From assembly GCA_030248135.1 (NCBI GenBank), contig JASANC010001068.1, positions 62,001-126,000 of the forward strand: DNA of 64,000 nucleotides. Reading direction: 5' to 3'. Positions within the stretch are counted from its first letter, which is position 1. The number at the start of each line of letters is the position of its first letter. Shown piece after piece: positions 34,173-46,131 of this stretch. The notes beneath the pieces are model-generated. The model was given only the letters and a program-made list of their open reading frames with translations. It did not search any database and was not told where the DNA came from. The position numbers and the translations under genes are program-made. Origin of the DNA: Theristus sp. LFF4_11. Taxonomy: Eukaryota > Nematoda > Chromadorea > Monhysterida > Xyalidae.

Positions 34173-35268
34173 ATGCCAAAAGCGAGCAATGGTGTTGTTG
34201 CGATTGAGGTGCATGCGGACGACACGCTTGCTGAGTTGTCGGACACTTTGAAACGGGTAAAGGAAAACACGCTGAAATGGAGTCCTAACAGGCGTCCGGT
34301 GTGTTCTGTGCGCCTCGGTTCACGTGTGTCCCGAAATAAAAGTGGCAACTTTTAAGTGGTTTGGGCCACGCATGCGGACAGGACACCTGTTCGGACATCT
34401 TTTTAGCGTGAAAACTGAATGAAAACTCTTAGTTGAGCAAAAACAAGTTGAACTTTTGGTGAAGCTAACGTGTCATCTGGTCAAATTGGCAGATTGCGGA
34501 TGCCGCTGACAAACTCGGCAACACATCTCGTCTGTTGGGCGGGCGCGTCGTTCGAACATTGGATTTGGTCGATAAACAGGCAAAGCAAACTTCGAAGATT
34601 TCTGGTTTTTCACAGCAAAGATGTAAAACACATGCACAGTGGGTGTAGTTGTATTGTTGCATTTGAATCTGGCAAGCTGATTAGCTGCATATCGGCTGGT
34701 TTGACCAATCAGTGGACACAGTGAGCAGCCAAATAGGTTATTGCCCATGACTTGCAGTTCGACTGCATTGTCCATGTGCATTCGCCAATTCAGCAAATAG
34801 TGTGTTTTTGTGTTTCAGATCACTCAGCTTGGCAGCCGCTTTGAGCAGGTCGGCGTCGTGCTGGAGGATCGCTCCAGTGGCCTGCCACAAGGGTCGTGGC
34901 TGATGACGGGCGTTGTGTTGGTGCTGCTGTTGCTTGTCGTTGTCATCGTGTTCGTGGTGCTCAAAAGTAGACACCAACTCAAAAAGACACCGATCCGGAT
35001 CGCTGCGGGCGGCGCTGGTGCGCTGCGTCAGAAACTCGCTCAACTGACCAGCAAAGTGACGTCGCCAGCGTCGCCGAACGATGTCAAGCAAGGCAGCACG
35101 AGAACTGAGTGCAACGCGTACTCGGTGTCGCCGCCGATCGGGGACCGTGCGCAGTGCAACTATGGCACCCCGGCTGCAACGAAACTGACAAAGGCTGCGG
35201 CCTCGACGAGCTCTGCTGATTTGAGACAAACGAAACTGGAGCTTGACGGTTTTTCCACGGTTGTCTGA
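34173..35268 (+). CDS. Small coiled-coil single-pass membrane protein
   Basis: Exons 34173-34256, 34493-34579, 34819-35268; 206 aa. The N-terminal ~85 residues form a heptad-like amphipathic helix (LAELSDTLKRIADAADKL, DLVDKQITQLGSRFEQV). Then comes a strong transmembrane segment (GVVLVLLLLVVVIVFVVL) and a basic, Ala/Ser/Thr-rich tail. There is no signal peptide, so it could be a type III or mitochondrial/ER-type anchored protein, or a SNARE-like topology, but no family is recognised. The exon 2 donor reads CAG|GCAAAG: keeping phase and the heptads requires a GC-AG intron. A poly(A) signal is at 35445-35450. Confidence 0.7.
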
Positions 35269-35690
35269 GGAGCGACCAATTCGAGGAGGGTATTTTCCAT
35301 GGCAGCTGGTGAAAAATCTGGCGTTGTATTATCATATCCACGGAGCGCCAGTGGTGGATTCGAACAAAACGGCTCGAGAAAAATGTACATTGTAGATACA
35401 CTTTATTCTGAGTGATAGCTGTCAAAATGCTGAGTTCAAGTCTGAATAAAGCTGCAGCAAGAAAAACTTTGTTTCCTGCCACTTTTAAACTTTGTTTCCT
35501 GCTAGTTTTTTTATAAAAGAACACTCGTTTGCACAACAACACACAATTGAATCATCACATTTGCAGTTTGCCAAAATCATTGGCTATGGTTAGAGAGTAT
35601 TGCAGAATGCCCGTATCCGTGTGAGTTTCAAAATGTCCATGTGACGCCAAAAAACTTGTCCGAACAAGTGGCCGGTGTCCTGTCCGCTTG
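35269..35690. other. Convergent 3' region
   Basis: Between the coiled-coil membrane gene (+) and the UGT (-). Contains AATAAA on + (35445) and TTTATT, its inverse, at 35402-35407 for the minus-strand UGT. The two transcripts probably end close together or overlap. Confidence 0.45.
35445..35450 (+). terminator. Poly(A) signal of the coiled-coil membrane gene
   Basis: AATAAA about 180 bp after the stop codon at 35268. Confidence 0.55.
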
Positions 35691-38600
35691 TCATTGTGAC
35701 AGGGTCAGGGCACGTGACACCTGTTCAGAACGTTTTGTAGCAGGCTGCACTCCAGCAATGAAGCGCCCAATGAGCGTGAGCGCCAGCACGCACGCGCCAA
35801 TGCTGTCGGCCGAAAAGTACGCCAACACGCCAGCCGTCTGTTCGGCGGTGTGTCTCGCGACGAACTGGCTGCGGGTGTGCCTGCCGGTGTGCTCAATCCA
35901 CCAAACCATCGGATTGCGTCCGTCCGTCGCATCAAGCTGTGCTTTCAGTTGGCGTAGCATTGCGGTCACTTTTTTCGTTCTCTGTCTGTGGTGTCTAGAA
36001 CAGAATGAACAGGATGACAGTTCCGCATAAAAGGTAGAAAGGAAACGTTTATCAATCGAAAGAAACCATGATTTCAACTGAATCCAGTTGCAAGAAAAGA
36101 AGAAGCGCGCGAAGCGTAGGATCCGACCTATCAGCTAGCTGCATATACATATGTAATAGTATAGATTTGGCATCGTATTAGTTAGGGAAAAGGTCCCGCC
36201 CCCTCCTGTTTCTCAACCCAGAATGGTTGCCCTTTCCACTGTTCATGCGTTGTAACATTTCAGTGGCCACATTTTTAACCTTTTAGTAGCCTCAATTTTT
36301 AATATTTGTGAAAAACGGTTCGAATAAAAAAACCAAAGCAACTGACCTGGCCTGCAGCAACGTATTACAGCTTGCAGTCAGTTTTTCTTTGTCGTGCAAC
36401 GTTGATTTCGTCAGAACAACGCCGGATTTCAGTCGAGAAACTCGTGCCAACGTGGCTGGATGGTCGAAGCCAAGCGGAATGCCTGCGAACAAAAGCATCA
36501 AAAACTGCTTGCTTTTCAAATATGTCGTGTACAACGTATTTTTTACGTGCAATATTATGCGCAAAATCGTAAAATTGAGAATAATTGTCGAATTTGTAGA
36601 ATAATTTGTTAGGCGTTCTCGGAGAGAGCTGTTCAAATTTCGGTTTGAATGTTCAAAGTAAAACTAATTCGAATCCATATTCAACCTATGATTGGCACTT
36701 CGTGATAGAGCGCTTCGAAAACGGTCGTTTTACCGCCGTGGCCAATCAGCAGTCGCGTGTTCTCATCAGCTGTAAAGTAACGAAAAACATGGCTACAAAA
36801 AAGTTTGTGGCAAATCCGTTTTTCTTCGTCAAACTGAATCAAAGAATAACAAATGCATACCAACCGAGCACTCCAATTTGGTCATACCAGTCCGCTTTGT
36901 ACACCGCAGTGCCGTTCAGTGGAACAGTGTCGCCGTTGCTCAGTTGACGCCACACGATCACGTGATGCTCTGTGAATCTGATGGGGAGGAAACAAATAAG
37001 ATTACGGTATGTTTCTGTAAATTGCAGAATACACATTACAGAGTGCGCGAGAATGACATGAGAATGACTGTGCCGTGTGTTTTACACACCCCTGCAGCAC
37101 GGAAGTGAGCGGACGTTTCATGCGGGCGGGCATGCGCCGTTGGCTGCCCATGGTCGTCATCGACATCACGATCGTGCTGTTCAGTTGCACACGACGCATC
37201 AAGGCAAGCAGGCCTGGCTGAAACACTGAAAACTAGACAAGAATTGATTTGAATCAGCTGACCCTTTTGGCAGCTCAACAACCAGTTGAGGTTTTTTTAG
37301 CATTGCTGCAGAACATGTGATAAAAGTAGTCACAGCACTCAGGAGTAGCAAAAAAACCGCGCACATCTTTTATGGGGTCATGGTGAACAGTTTGAGCTTC
37401 TAGCACTCGCATGCGATTCGTCAGAGGATACGGAAATTCAAACAGCAGATTACTTTCGATCAGCGTCAACAGCGGGTACGGATAAGACGCAGGTTGTCGT
37501 CGCCAATTCAATCTGACAAAAATAGTTGTTCAATTCGCGTTTTTATCGGTTGAAGAAAGCGTTTTCTGATAAAAGTTTACGCACAACTGTTTTTACGCAC
37601 CTGAAATTAATTAGCGCCCTCATTAGCCAGCCGTTGCAGTCTTGATACTTTTGCAACAGTGCGTTTGCCGTGCGTTCAACAAAACTCAGTCGGTCGCTGA
37701 AGTCGGTGAACACAGACGGCACGTAGCTGAATGGCACCTGAGGAGACAACGATTGTGCATAGCTTGTATAGATCGAAACGACGTCATGTACAACAAAACA
37801 TGCAGAAGCGAACCGGATTTTTAGTTTGGTTGATATCTTCACGGGAAACAGTACACTTGTACGTGAAGGGGTGAACAAAACTAAAATTTTGATGCCTGTG
37901 GATGACAAACGGCTGTTAAGAAAGACGTCATTTCAGTGCAACACATTTGAACACCAATCTACAAACATTTCAAAGTTACAGAAAAAAACTCGTCACGCAC
38001 CACGGTGACAGTGCTCAGTTGCAAATAAGGCGGAACCGTGGTGATCAGTGAGATTGTTGGCAGGCTGAAATGAACGAGAGCAAATGATGACTTGGTTCTC
38101 GGGGGTAGGGGTAGCTGGCGGGGTTTCACTGCAGGATATGCCCGTTAACACAGTCAACAATAATTACTCTGTAAATCTGTAACTCTTTCAGTCTGTAAGT
38201 CTCAAAGAAGTCTGAACGTGTCATTCGTGACACACCGTAGCCGGCCGGTGATGTACTTGGCACACGGGAACCCAGTGGAATCGATCAACGCCAACGTGTG
38301 GTTGTGTGCACGCAGCTGTGCAAACAACGCCTCGTGGTAGTGCTTGCTTGCTGCACCATCGTAAATGTCAACGCACGCATCCGTGAAGAAGCGCCATGCC
38401 GTCAGCAGACCCTTCATCATGCTCATCCAGTCTGCATTTTCAGCAATCACGAAATCAACCTCAATAACACACGCGATTTTACTGACGGAAATTTTGGAAT
38501 CTGTAGCTCACAACATTTCTGCTGATGAAAGTTGTAGTGGTGTTCGAAAAAAACGTTTAGAGCGCCAGAGATTGTCACATAAAACAAAAAAAAAGTTGAA

Positions 38601-39179
38601 CAGCTCTACCGGCAGTTTTATTTTTTTGAAATGATTGAAATTGTGTGTGAATAATGCAGTTTAGAGTATGTTTTTGTGCGTTTACATGTTCTGTGCTGCC
38701 ACAAGTGTTCGTCCATGACATGCAGCAGCTGCTCATTGCGTGCCCTTCTAATCTGCAACAACGTTGCCCCTGGTGGCGCTTTGATTGCGGCCACTTTGCT
38801 GGTTGCCGCCCACCGGAGAATCGTCACGTGATGCCCTCGAGCGAGCAGACCACTTGCCAAGCTGTCATTGAGAAACGTGCACGAAAATGCAATACGAATG
38901 TAGAAAACAGGTGCACCCTACGCGCAACTAAATTTAGTTTGTGTTTTTCAACTTAACTAATGAAATGTGCGAAATAATTTTCCGCAAAAAAGCAGTTTTC
39001 ACGGGCCAAAGTTGCGTCCGAATAAGTTGTTGCACATACCGGTACATGCTGTTGACGTGTGTGGTGACGAGTGGATGCGGCATCAACAGGTAGCTTTGTG
39101 TGTCACTCGGCGTGCTGTTGCACAACGTTGAATGCACGCACAGCAATAATGCTGCTTTTGTGCACTCAAACAGCAACAT
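35691..39179 (-). CDS. UDP-glucuronosyl/glucosyltransferase (UGT, GT1 family)
   Basis: ER membrane enzyme that transfers a sugar from a UDP-sugar to small lipophilic acceptors. Eleven exons from high to low: 39179-39040, 38861-38686, 38431-38236, 38064-38001, 37737-37601, 37512-37358, 37225-37090, 36977-36865, 36769-36686, 36482-36347, 35994-35691; every phase fits; 546 aa, normal for the family. N-terminal signal sequence; THVNSMYRLASGLLARGHHVTIL carries the catalytic-His context. FSYVPSVFTDFSDRLSF is typical. TIVMSMTTMGSQRRMP replaces the usual VLVSFGS. The donor-site signature is DENTRLLIGHGGKTTVFEALYHEVPIIG. The C-terminus has a membrane helix (GACVLALTLIGRFIAG) and a basic tail. The signature diverges from the canonical HGGxxS/NSxxE form (HGGKTTVFE), so activity should be checked. 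Confidence 0.93.
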
Positions 39180-41003
39180 ACTATTTCACACTTTTTTTAG
39201 TAGGGCAACAGTTCACAACGAAACTGAGGTGCATTATTTGTATGATGCCATAGTAGGATAACTTTTGCTATCGGTCAATCAATAGTCTCTCATGTTTTAT
39301 CAAACAACTACAATCATTCATATTTTGCGTGTTCTAGACCACAATGAAATGGTGGTTGTTTAACCTTGAAGAAAAAAGTTTGAAAATGAGCACTTGTTGG
39401 AGCGTCTTATAATCTTACTGATTCAAAGTTCAAATATGTGTGCTTCGGCTGAGGTCGTCGCGTGGCATTGGACAGCAAAAAAGAACAATTTTAAGACTCT
39501 CTCTTGTGGCGTCAATTAAAAGCGACGCGCACGCGTCACGAAAACACTTTTTATTGTTTTAAAATTGTTTCCATGTCTGTGTGTCACACTGTTTGTGTGG
39601 CCTCAAAACACGTCACAAGAACATATTTTTTTCAAACTTATCGTTGTGTGGTTGGCGAATGATCAACAGACTTTCCATCTAAGCAATTATCCACTATATT
39701 TTTTAAAAAATTCTTCAGTTGAACGTTTAAAATACAAACAGAATTCCATGGAGCGCTGCGTATTTTGGCCTTGCTCGCTACGGGTTTCTGCTAAAAGACC
39801 AGTTGTTCAAAAGTGTAAAAACACGCGGTTGTTTACAAACGTTCCGGGGAAACACACTGCAGCAAATCTGGAGAAGTTTGGCATGTGTGGAAAAAACAAG
39901 CAACTCAACCAAAAGCAAGACAAAACCAGCCAACCTGATGGTATGTGTAACTGACAAACACACTAGAAGCTGCGAGAAGGATATGTAAAAGCTGAAACAC
40001 TCGTTGTTGTTCAGTGTGCAGCGTTACGCTACTCTATTTCACAGGCGCCAGAAATTGATCCCTTAGTTTCCGTGATTCCAATGTTATGTCGTTTTGCTTT
40101 TTTTACCACGCACACACTTGTGCAAAAAACGGTTCAAAATGTTTTTAGAACAGAAAATATACGATAAACAGTTTTCAACAACAACAAAACGCCTGAGAAT
40201 GATTATTGAAAGAGTTGGCACAAATTTTTTGAATCGGCGTGGAGTTCGGGTGCAGCAAGAGCGGCGTGCTTCAGGGGGTCCGTTCTGGGGCCAACAGGGC
40301 TTCCACGGGTATCGCGACAATTTGCTGAAAGGCAGTCAACACGCAGCCAGTACGTGCGATCAGTCGTTGAGAATTGCTCAAAAGTCGTTTTTTTCACAGG
40401 TCATTCATACTAGAAAACCCTGCATCTGACGGTTTCAGCGTTTCGCCGTTGGTATCTACATATGTAGCACAGTACCCTTCGGCGTGCCTTTGGCCGAATC
40501 GACTACTTCGCCCTCAGCCTTTCGGTCGGGAGCACAATTAGTGCCGGTGTCTTTCGAGCTGTGCTCAATCTTTCAGGCGACAGGGCAGGGCAGTGCTGAT
40601 TTACGAGAGCAGGCACTTTCTCCCGCGTTCATGTCACTTCCAAGGGTAGAAAAACTCCGCTTGAACGTGACACGATTTGATGATTGCTATCGTTGAGTTA
40701 CGAAGTCCAGCGAGAACGAAGTTCGGGGCAAGGTTTCATTTGTACTCAAACGGCACAAAAGAGTTACAATAAAATAAAAGGCAGAGACACAGTATAGAGG
40801 GAAATACTGGGCCGTATACAAAGTTTCAGATGAAGAAATGAAGATGAAATATAAACTGAATTGAACATTGTGGTCACGAACTCTTATTTAGGTTTTGAAG
40901 TCGACATGCTAGAGTGAGTGACAGAAAAGAATTGTGAACTTGTGTAGAAAGTACAGCAAATAAATTGAGCTATTATAAAGATTGACAGATACAAACGGAA
41001 ATA
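39180..41003. other. 1.8 kb spacer without a clear gene
   Basis: Upstream of the UGT (-) and COX6A (+). A GC-richer patch at 40220-40680 is open in more than one frame, but I could not build a coherent model or recognise a domain with confidence. Confidence 0.4.
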
Positions 41004-42173
41004 ATGGCTCACCCACCGCGAGTACAGTTTCAACGTGTAGGTACATATAGAGAATCACCAAGTGCAGTTCCAGCGTCTCCACTGTTCATCGTGCAGTTTC
41101 GTTGCATCGTGATCATCACAGCTGGTGTTCCACCATTCCACAGCTTGCATCTTTTGCGCCAGTGTTTTGTGTTCAACCGCTGTGGTGCTCGTGAAGATCA
41201 GGGGTGCGACAAGGCATTGGATGATTGCGCCAGGGTGGCGTGGATGAAATCTACACTACACATGTAAGCATTGCTGCATCTACTGTTATTGTGTTTGTTG
41301 CAGAGAATGCTGTGTTCTGGCGTCGCTTTGCGTTGTTTGGCGTTGTGCCTGCGTTGCTCTTCAGCACTGCCAACGGCGTCCTCTACATCAGACACGAGCG
41401 TGAACTGCCCCGCAAAGAGTTCATCCCGTATCCGCATCTGTACAAACGCGATAAAGTATGCAACCCAGTTTTTGTTATTTGTGGATCAAATATCAGTAGG
41501 TAGGTGGAAATGAATATTATGCAGATTAGCTGATTGGCACATACAATGTAGTCACCACAAGGTGGATGTACGTATCTATACAGCATAGTGTGGATAGTTT
41601 GCACACGTGCAATTGGCTCCACCTCCCAAAAGATGGAGTCAGCATGTTTCGCTACATAGAGTCCCAAGACGGAATGGCACCTTTTTTCGGGTGCAAGGAG
41701 CACGCTACATTTAGTGAAAAAACGTTCAAAATCCCAATTGTTGATGTGTTTTTCAAGTGTTTTTCAAGTTTTCTCAAGATAATTTCAAGTGTTTTTCAAA
41801 TTAATACATTCTCGTGCTATTCTGTTCCTTCTTTCTCTCTTGCACACACGATTGGAAATTATCTTGACATTCTTGGAAACGACTACTCCTGGTCTGTAAC
41901 TGATCCCGCCTTGATGGAGAATACAAGGACTGCCTTATTTATTCGGCCGTACTGTACTCAATATTTCCTGTCAAAAATTTTCAAAAATCTATCAGTCTTT
42001 TTTCTATTTTTTACTGTACTTCAATAAAATTTCGGAGTGCAATCAGTACTGCACACATTTAGGAGTATCCGTGGGGCGGTTACAAGTCGTTGTTTCATAA
42101 TGCCGTTCAGAACGCGTTGCCCGACGGCTACGAAGTGGACGATCCAAATGCCGGAAAACCAGCCCATCATTGA
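41004..42173 (+). CDS. COX6A: Cytochrome c oxidase subunit 6A
   Basis: Nuclear-encoded subunit of mitochondrial complex IV, single-pass inner-membrane protein. The two 3' exons are certain: about 41306-41455 encodes FWRRFALFGVVPALLF...LYIRHERELPRKEFIPYPHLYKRDK, and 42063-42173 encodes EYPWGGYKSLFHNAVQNALPDGYE, the family signature (human ERPEFIxYPxLxxRxKPFPWGDGNxxLFHNPHVNxLPxGYE). Proposed 5' exons 41004-41036 (MAHPPRVQFQR) and 41234-41263 keep phase and give 107 aa, the usual length, but are less sure. The intron before exon 3 would be only 42 bp and uses acceptor GCAGAG|AAT. The protein ends with an unusual PNAGKPAHH extension. Confidence 0.85.
41755..41945. repeat. Dispersed repeat, copy 1 (COX6A intron)
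   Basis: Shares about 150 bp at roughly 80% identity with the reverse complement of 49670-49830: TTTTTCAAATTAAT, CTTGCACACACGA, and the stretch CTTGATGGAGAATACAAGGACTGC. Likely a worn transposon fragment. Confidence 0.55.
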
Positions 42174-42335
42174 AACCACCGTCAAATGTTTACGATTTCC
42201 CACAATACAATTTTAAGCGTTATTCATCATATTAGGAAAAGTGAAAACATTAATTAGTGATGTTTTGCGATAACCAGACCTTGTGTGATATCTATGTTTT
42301 TTGTTCTACATACAGTGGAAAATTGGAGGGAAATT

Positions 42336-42464
42336 GTTTTTGGTGGAAAGATTGGGGGGTTATTTGGGGGTTGGGGTGGGGGGGGGGGGGGGGGGGTTTT
42401 TTGGGGGGGGGGTGGGGGGGGGGGGTGGGGGGGGGGTGGGGGGGGGGGGGGGGGGGTTGTGGGG
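42336..42464. repeat. Poly-G tract
   Basis: About 130 bp that is mostly G on the + strand, with isolated T and TT breaks (GGGGTTGGGGTGGGG and long uninterrupted G runs). Strong G-quadruplex potential. It abuts the left end of a fold-back element. Confidence 0.95.
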
Positions 42465-43544
42465 TATTATCTAAAAATGCGGGAGACGCATATAAAAGGA
42501 GGAATATGGCTTTGTCTAAGCAGTGAGAGACTTGGCTCGACAACTCTTTTCAAGTCTCTGATGTGGTACACACGGATACAAGTACATAAAAGCTATATTT
42601 TTGCGCCGCGTTTGTTTTACTGAAAAGTGTAAAAAGTTTTAAAATCATTTTTTAACTGTCCTTTCCAGTTTAGTCCGAAATCACATCATGTGCGAAATTC
42701 TGTGCAAATTCTGTGCAGAACTTCTGTAAATCAAGAATCTGTAAATTCTGTGCAAAAACAGAAAAATCAGAGACTGCAAAACATTGTTTCATGTGGTTTT
42801 ATCGTTGCTAACGTACGCATCGCTGTGTACACACCAGCATCAGTGACAAAAAGGTGTTATCTTCCGTTGATTTTCAGCCTTTTTACCAAACTCTAGTGGC
42901 AGGATAAACTGTCTGTCCCGTGAGTCCTTGCCTTTGCCACAGAAGGAGACCTTGCGTTCCCCAATGCCTCTGCGATACACTTTGTCCTGGGCAAACCAGT
43001 ATCAGCGATCTGAAGTCTGATCGTTGTTTTAGTGGTTTTAGTGGTCGCTAAATGCCCGAAATACCGCAAAAGTTTTAATTGTCTACAAAGTATTATCTTT
43101 CTTATTAATCGTGACCCAATATGCGTTTGCACGCACAGATAGAGAAAATGTTTCATGGCTGCGCGGCAATTTTAAATGAGCAAAAACTTAACGTATTCTG
43201 ACGACAGATTCGTGCAAGAAATTGAGAAAAAACCAGTCAGAATGTTTTTTCACTAAACAAAATTTATTTCAATTCATATTCGAACTACGCTCTGGCGCGA
43301 AACATTTTTTCAGTGTGCGGCTTTTCCACACATCATTCAACATTACTAAGCCTCCTTCGTACGAAAAGATTATACATGTGCAACCGAAATAGTGAATAAA
43401 CGGCGCAAAAATATGGCTCTTATGTACTTGTATCCGTGTGTACCACATCAGAGACTTGAAAAGAGTTGTCGAGCCAAGTCTCTCACTGCTTAGACAAAGC
43501 CATATTCCTCCTTTTATATGCGTCTCCCGCATTTTTAGATAATA
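42465..43544. mobile_element. Fold-back element with ~140-bp inverted ends
   Basis: The left arm 42465-~42607 (TATTATCTAAAAATGCGGG...ATATTTTTGCGCCG) matches the reverse complement of ~43402-43544 with only one or two differences. The middle ~790 bp is unique and AT-rich with no coding frame of note. No target duplication is obvious because the left flank is poly-G. Confidence 0.8.
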
Positions 43545-43639
43545 TTCTGACTTTTAAATAAGTCCCGAAGGTCGAACCAAATTCACATCTCGTTGGTCAC
43601 ACATTCTTCTAAACCCCGGATACCTCAGAGTTTTCATTT

Positions 43640-45115
43640 TTCGTTTTTTGGGCCGATTTCGCCTATGCTATTTCTACGGCCGATTCGCTCGAAATCGTTA
43701 CGATTCAGTATCTAGAGTTGCTCACAAAAAACCAACCCAAAATCCGGGATCAGTGCATTGAATTACTCTGGAAAACAACCTTTTCTTGTTTTTCGTTTCT
43801 AGAACGATTTCGCTAACTTCAACGGCCGATTCGCCCGAAATCGTCACGATTCAGCATCCAGAGTTGCTCACATAAAAAAACTAACCCAAAATTTGTGATC
43901 AGCGCATTGAATTACCCTGGAAAACAACCTTTTCTTGTTTCTCGTTTCTAGACCGATTTCGCCAACTTCCACGGCCGATTCGCCCGAAATCGTCACGATT
44001 CAGCATCTAGAGTTGCTCACGTAAGAAAACTAACCCAAAATTCGTGATCAGCGCATTGAATTACCCTGGAAAACACCCTTTTCTTGTTTTTCGTTCCTGG
44101 ACCGATTTCGCCAACTTCCACGGCCGATTCGCCCGAAATCGTCACGATTCAGCATCTAGAGTTGTTCACGTAAGAAAACTATCCCAAAATTCGTGATCAG
44201 CGCATTGAATTACCCTGGAAAACCCGTTTTCTTGTTTTTCGTTCCTGGACCGATTTCGCCAATTTCCACGGCCGACTCGCCCGAAATCGTCACGATTCAG
44301 CATCTAGAATTGCTCACGTAAGAAAACTAACCCAAAATTTGTGATCAGCGCATTGAATTACCCTGGAAAACATTTTTTTCTTGTTTTTCGTTCCTGGACC
44401 GATTTCGCCGATTTCCACGGCCGATTCGCCCGAAATCGTCAAGATTCAGCATCTAGAGTTGCTCACGTAAGAAAACTAACTTAAAATTCGTGATCGGCGC
44501 ATTGAATTACCCTGGAAAACACTCTTTTCTTGTTTTTCGTTCGTGGACCGATTTCGCCGATTTCCACGGCCGATTCGCCCGATATCGTCACGATTCGGCA
44601 TCTAGAGTTGCTCACGTAAGAAAACTAACCCAAAATCCGTGATCAGCGGATTGAATTACCCTAGAAAACACCCTTTTCTTGTTTTTCGTTCCTGGACCGA
44701 TTTCGCCAACTTCCACGGCCGATTCGCCCGAAATCGTCACGATTCAGCATCTAGAGTTGCTCACGTAAGAAAACTAACCCAAAATTCGTGATCAGCGCAT
44801 TGAATCACCCTGGAAAACACTTTTTTCTTGTTTTTCGTTCCTGGACCGATTTCGCCGATTTCCACGGCCGATTCGCCCGAAATCGTCACGATTCAGCATC
44901 TAGAGTTGCTCACGTAAGAAAACTAACTTAAAATTCGTGATCGGCGCATTGAATTACCCTGGAAAACACCCTTTTCTTGTTTTTCGTTCGTGGACCGATT
45001 TCGCCGATTTCCACGGCCGATTCGCCCGATATCGTCACGATTCGGCATCTAGAGTTGCTCACGTAAGAAAACTAACCCGAAATCCGTGATCAGCGCATTG
45101 AATTCCTACGGACTA
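43640..45115. repeat. Satellite DNA, ~149-bp unit, about 10 copies
   Basis: Head-to-tail units marked by ACCGATTTCGCC and TCTAGAGTTGCTCACGTAAG at intervals of 149-150 bp (for example 43950, 44100, 44249, 44399). The first two copies are the most diverged. Variants CGATATCGTCACGATTCGGC and CTAACTTAAAATTCGTGATCGG recur every three units, indicating a three-unit (about 446 bp) higher-order repeat. Confidence 0.93.
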
Positions 45116-45127
45116 AACATTTCTCCT

Positions 45128-45511
45128 ATTTTTCGTAGCTCAGACAAAATTTGTAAGAGTGAAAAACTGATACCCAGTCAAAATGCTACCAACTTTAAAA
45201 ATGCACAATTTTGACCCCAAAAAATGCCCGGGCAAAAAAATAAACTAAATTTTCAGAATCTACGGATGAAATTACCCTAGGAAAAAATTTTGTTCAACTG
45301 TGAAAGTGTCCCAGCTAAAAACTGAAAGGGCGAACACTTAAAACCAGGTGAAAACCCTCCCAACAATTAAAAATGCCCAATTTTTTACCCAAAAACAGGG
45401 TCTGGGTAAAAAATTAACCCAATTTTCAAAATCTCCGAGTGGAATTACCCCAGGGAACATTTTTGTTCGACTGCGAAAGTGTCGCAGGTAAAAATTGAAA
45501 GGGCGAACACA
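45128..45511. repeat. Second satellite, ~173-bp unit, about 2 copies
   Basis: The segment AATTACCC(T/C)AGG(A/G)A...AACTGAAAGGGCGAACAC occurs at 45270-45340 and 45443-45511. It directly continues the 149-bp array but has a different unit. It shares only the TGAATTACCCTGG-like start with the first satellite. Confidence 0.75.
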
Positions 45512-46131
45512 TGTTGATTACATACCAGAAAAAAAAATACCAAGGAAAATAAGTAACATAAATTTCAGAATAGGTTTTTCGTGTCTACAGCGTATGAAAA
45601 ATAGTCGGATAAAAATTTTTTCGCGGCTCCAAGCACAACTTTGGGTGTTCGTTTCGTGTGCACAGAACCAAGTTTGTGGCTTATACTATGCTCGCTGGAC
45701 GCAGCGAGCAAATTTGAAAAAAGCGCGCGAGGGAATATTCAGCCATATAATGCGTGATGCGCTGTCCGCTCGCTGGCGCTCGCTCGCGCATCCGCATGAT
45801 TTATAAGATAGCGCTGCAAAGCAAGTTTCCTGTAAAATAACCGAGAGTACAGTAAAACTCCAGTACCAAGTTCTCCGAGCACTTTTTTATACCGTTTTCG
45901 GAATCAAGAGCTGCCATTTTACTCCCGAAAATTGGAATAGATTGCGAAAATCATGCGGCCAACGGAGCTCCCGTTTTTAAAGCTTATCTAAGCGTCAATA
46001 GTCAGTAATAATCTGTGTTAAAACGTAGCTACGCGGTCAATAAATACTGCTTCATGAATGCTCTTGGCTACACGGTCAATAAATACTGCTTCATGATTGC
46101 CCTTTAAAGTTAATTTGCTGTCACGGGGGGG
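45512..46131. other. Repeat-zone spacer with a 39-bp duplication
   Basis: No gene seen. CTCG/GCGC-rich stretch at 45690-45790. At about 46026-46103 the sequence GCTAC(G/A)CGGTCAATAAATACTGCTTCATGA occurs twice in tandem. Confidence 0.6.

Noticed and set aside
40484..40600. Fragment RIDYFALSLSVGSTISAGVF resembling the first helix of an SLC5 transporter
   Set aside because: Followed by a stop, no matching exons nearby, and similarity is short; probably chance or a worn pseudogene fragment.
42292..42543. Pro-rich ORF (minus) over the G-tract
   Set aside because: Only reflects the homopolymer run.
43640..45115. CRISPR-like array
   Set aside because: Units are contiguous with no unique spacers and the genome is eukaryotic; it is satellite DNA.
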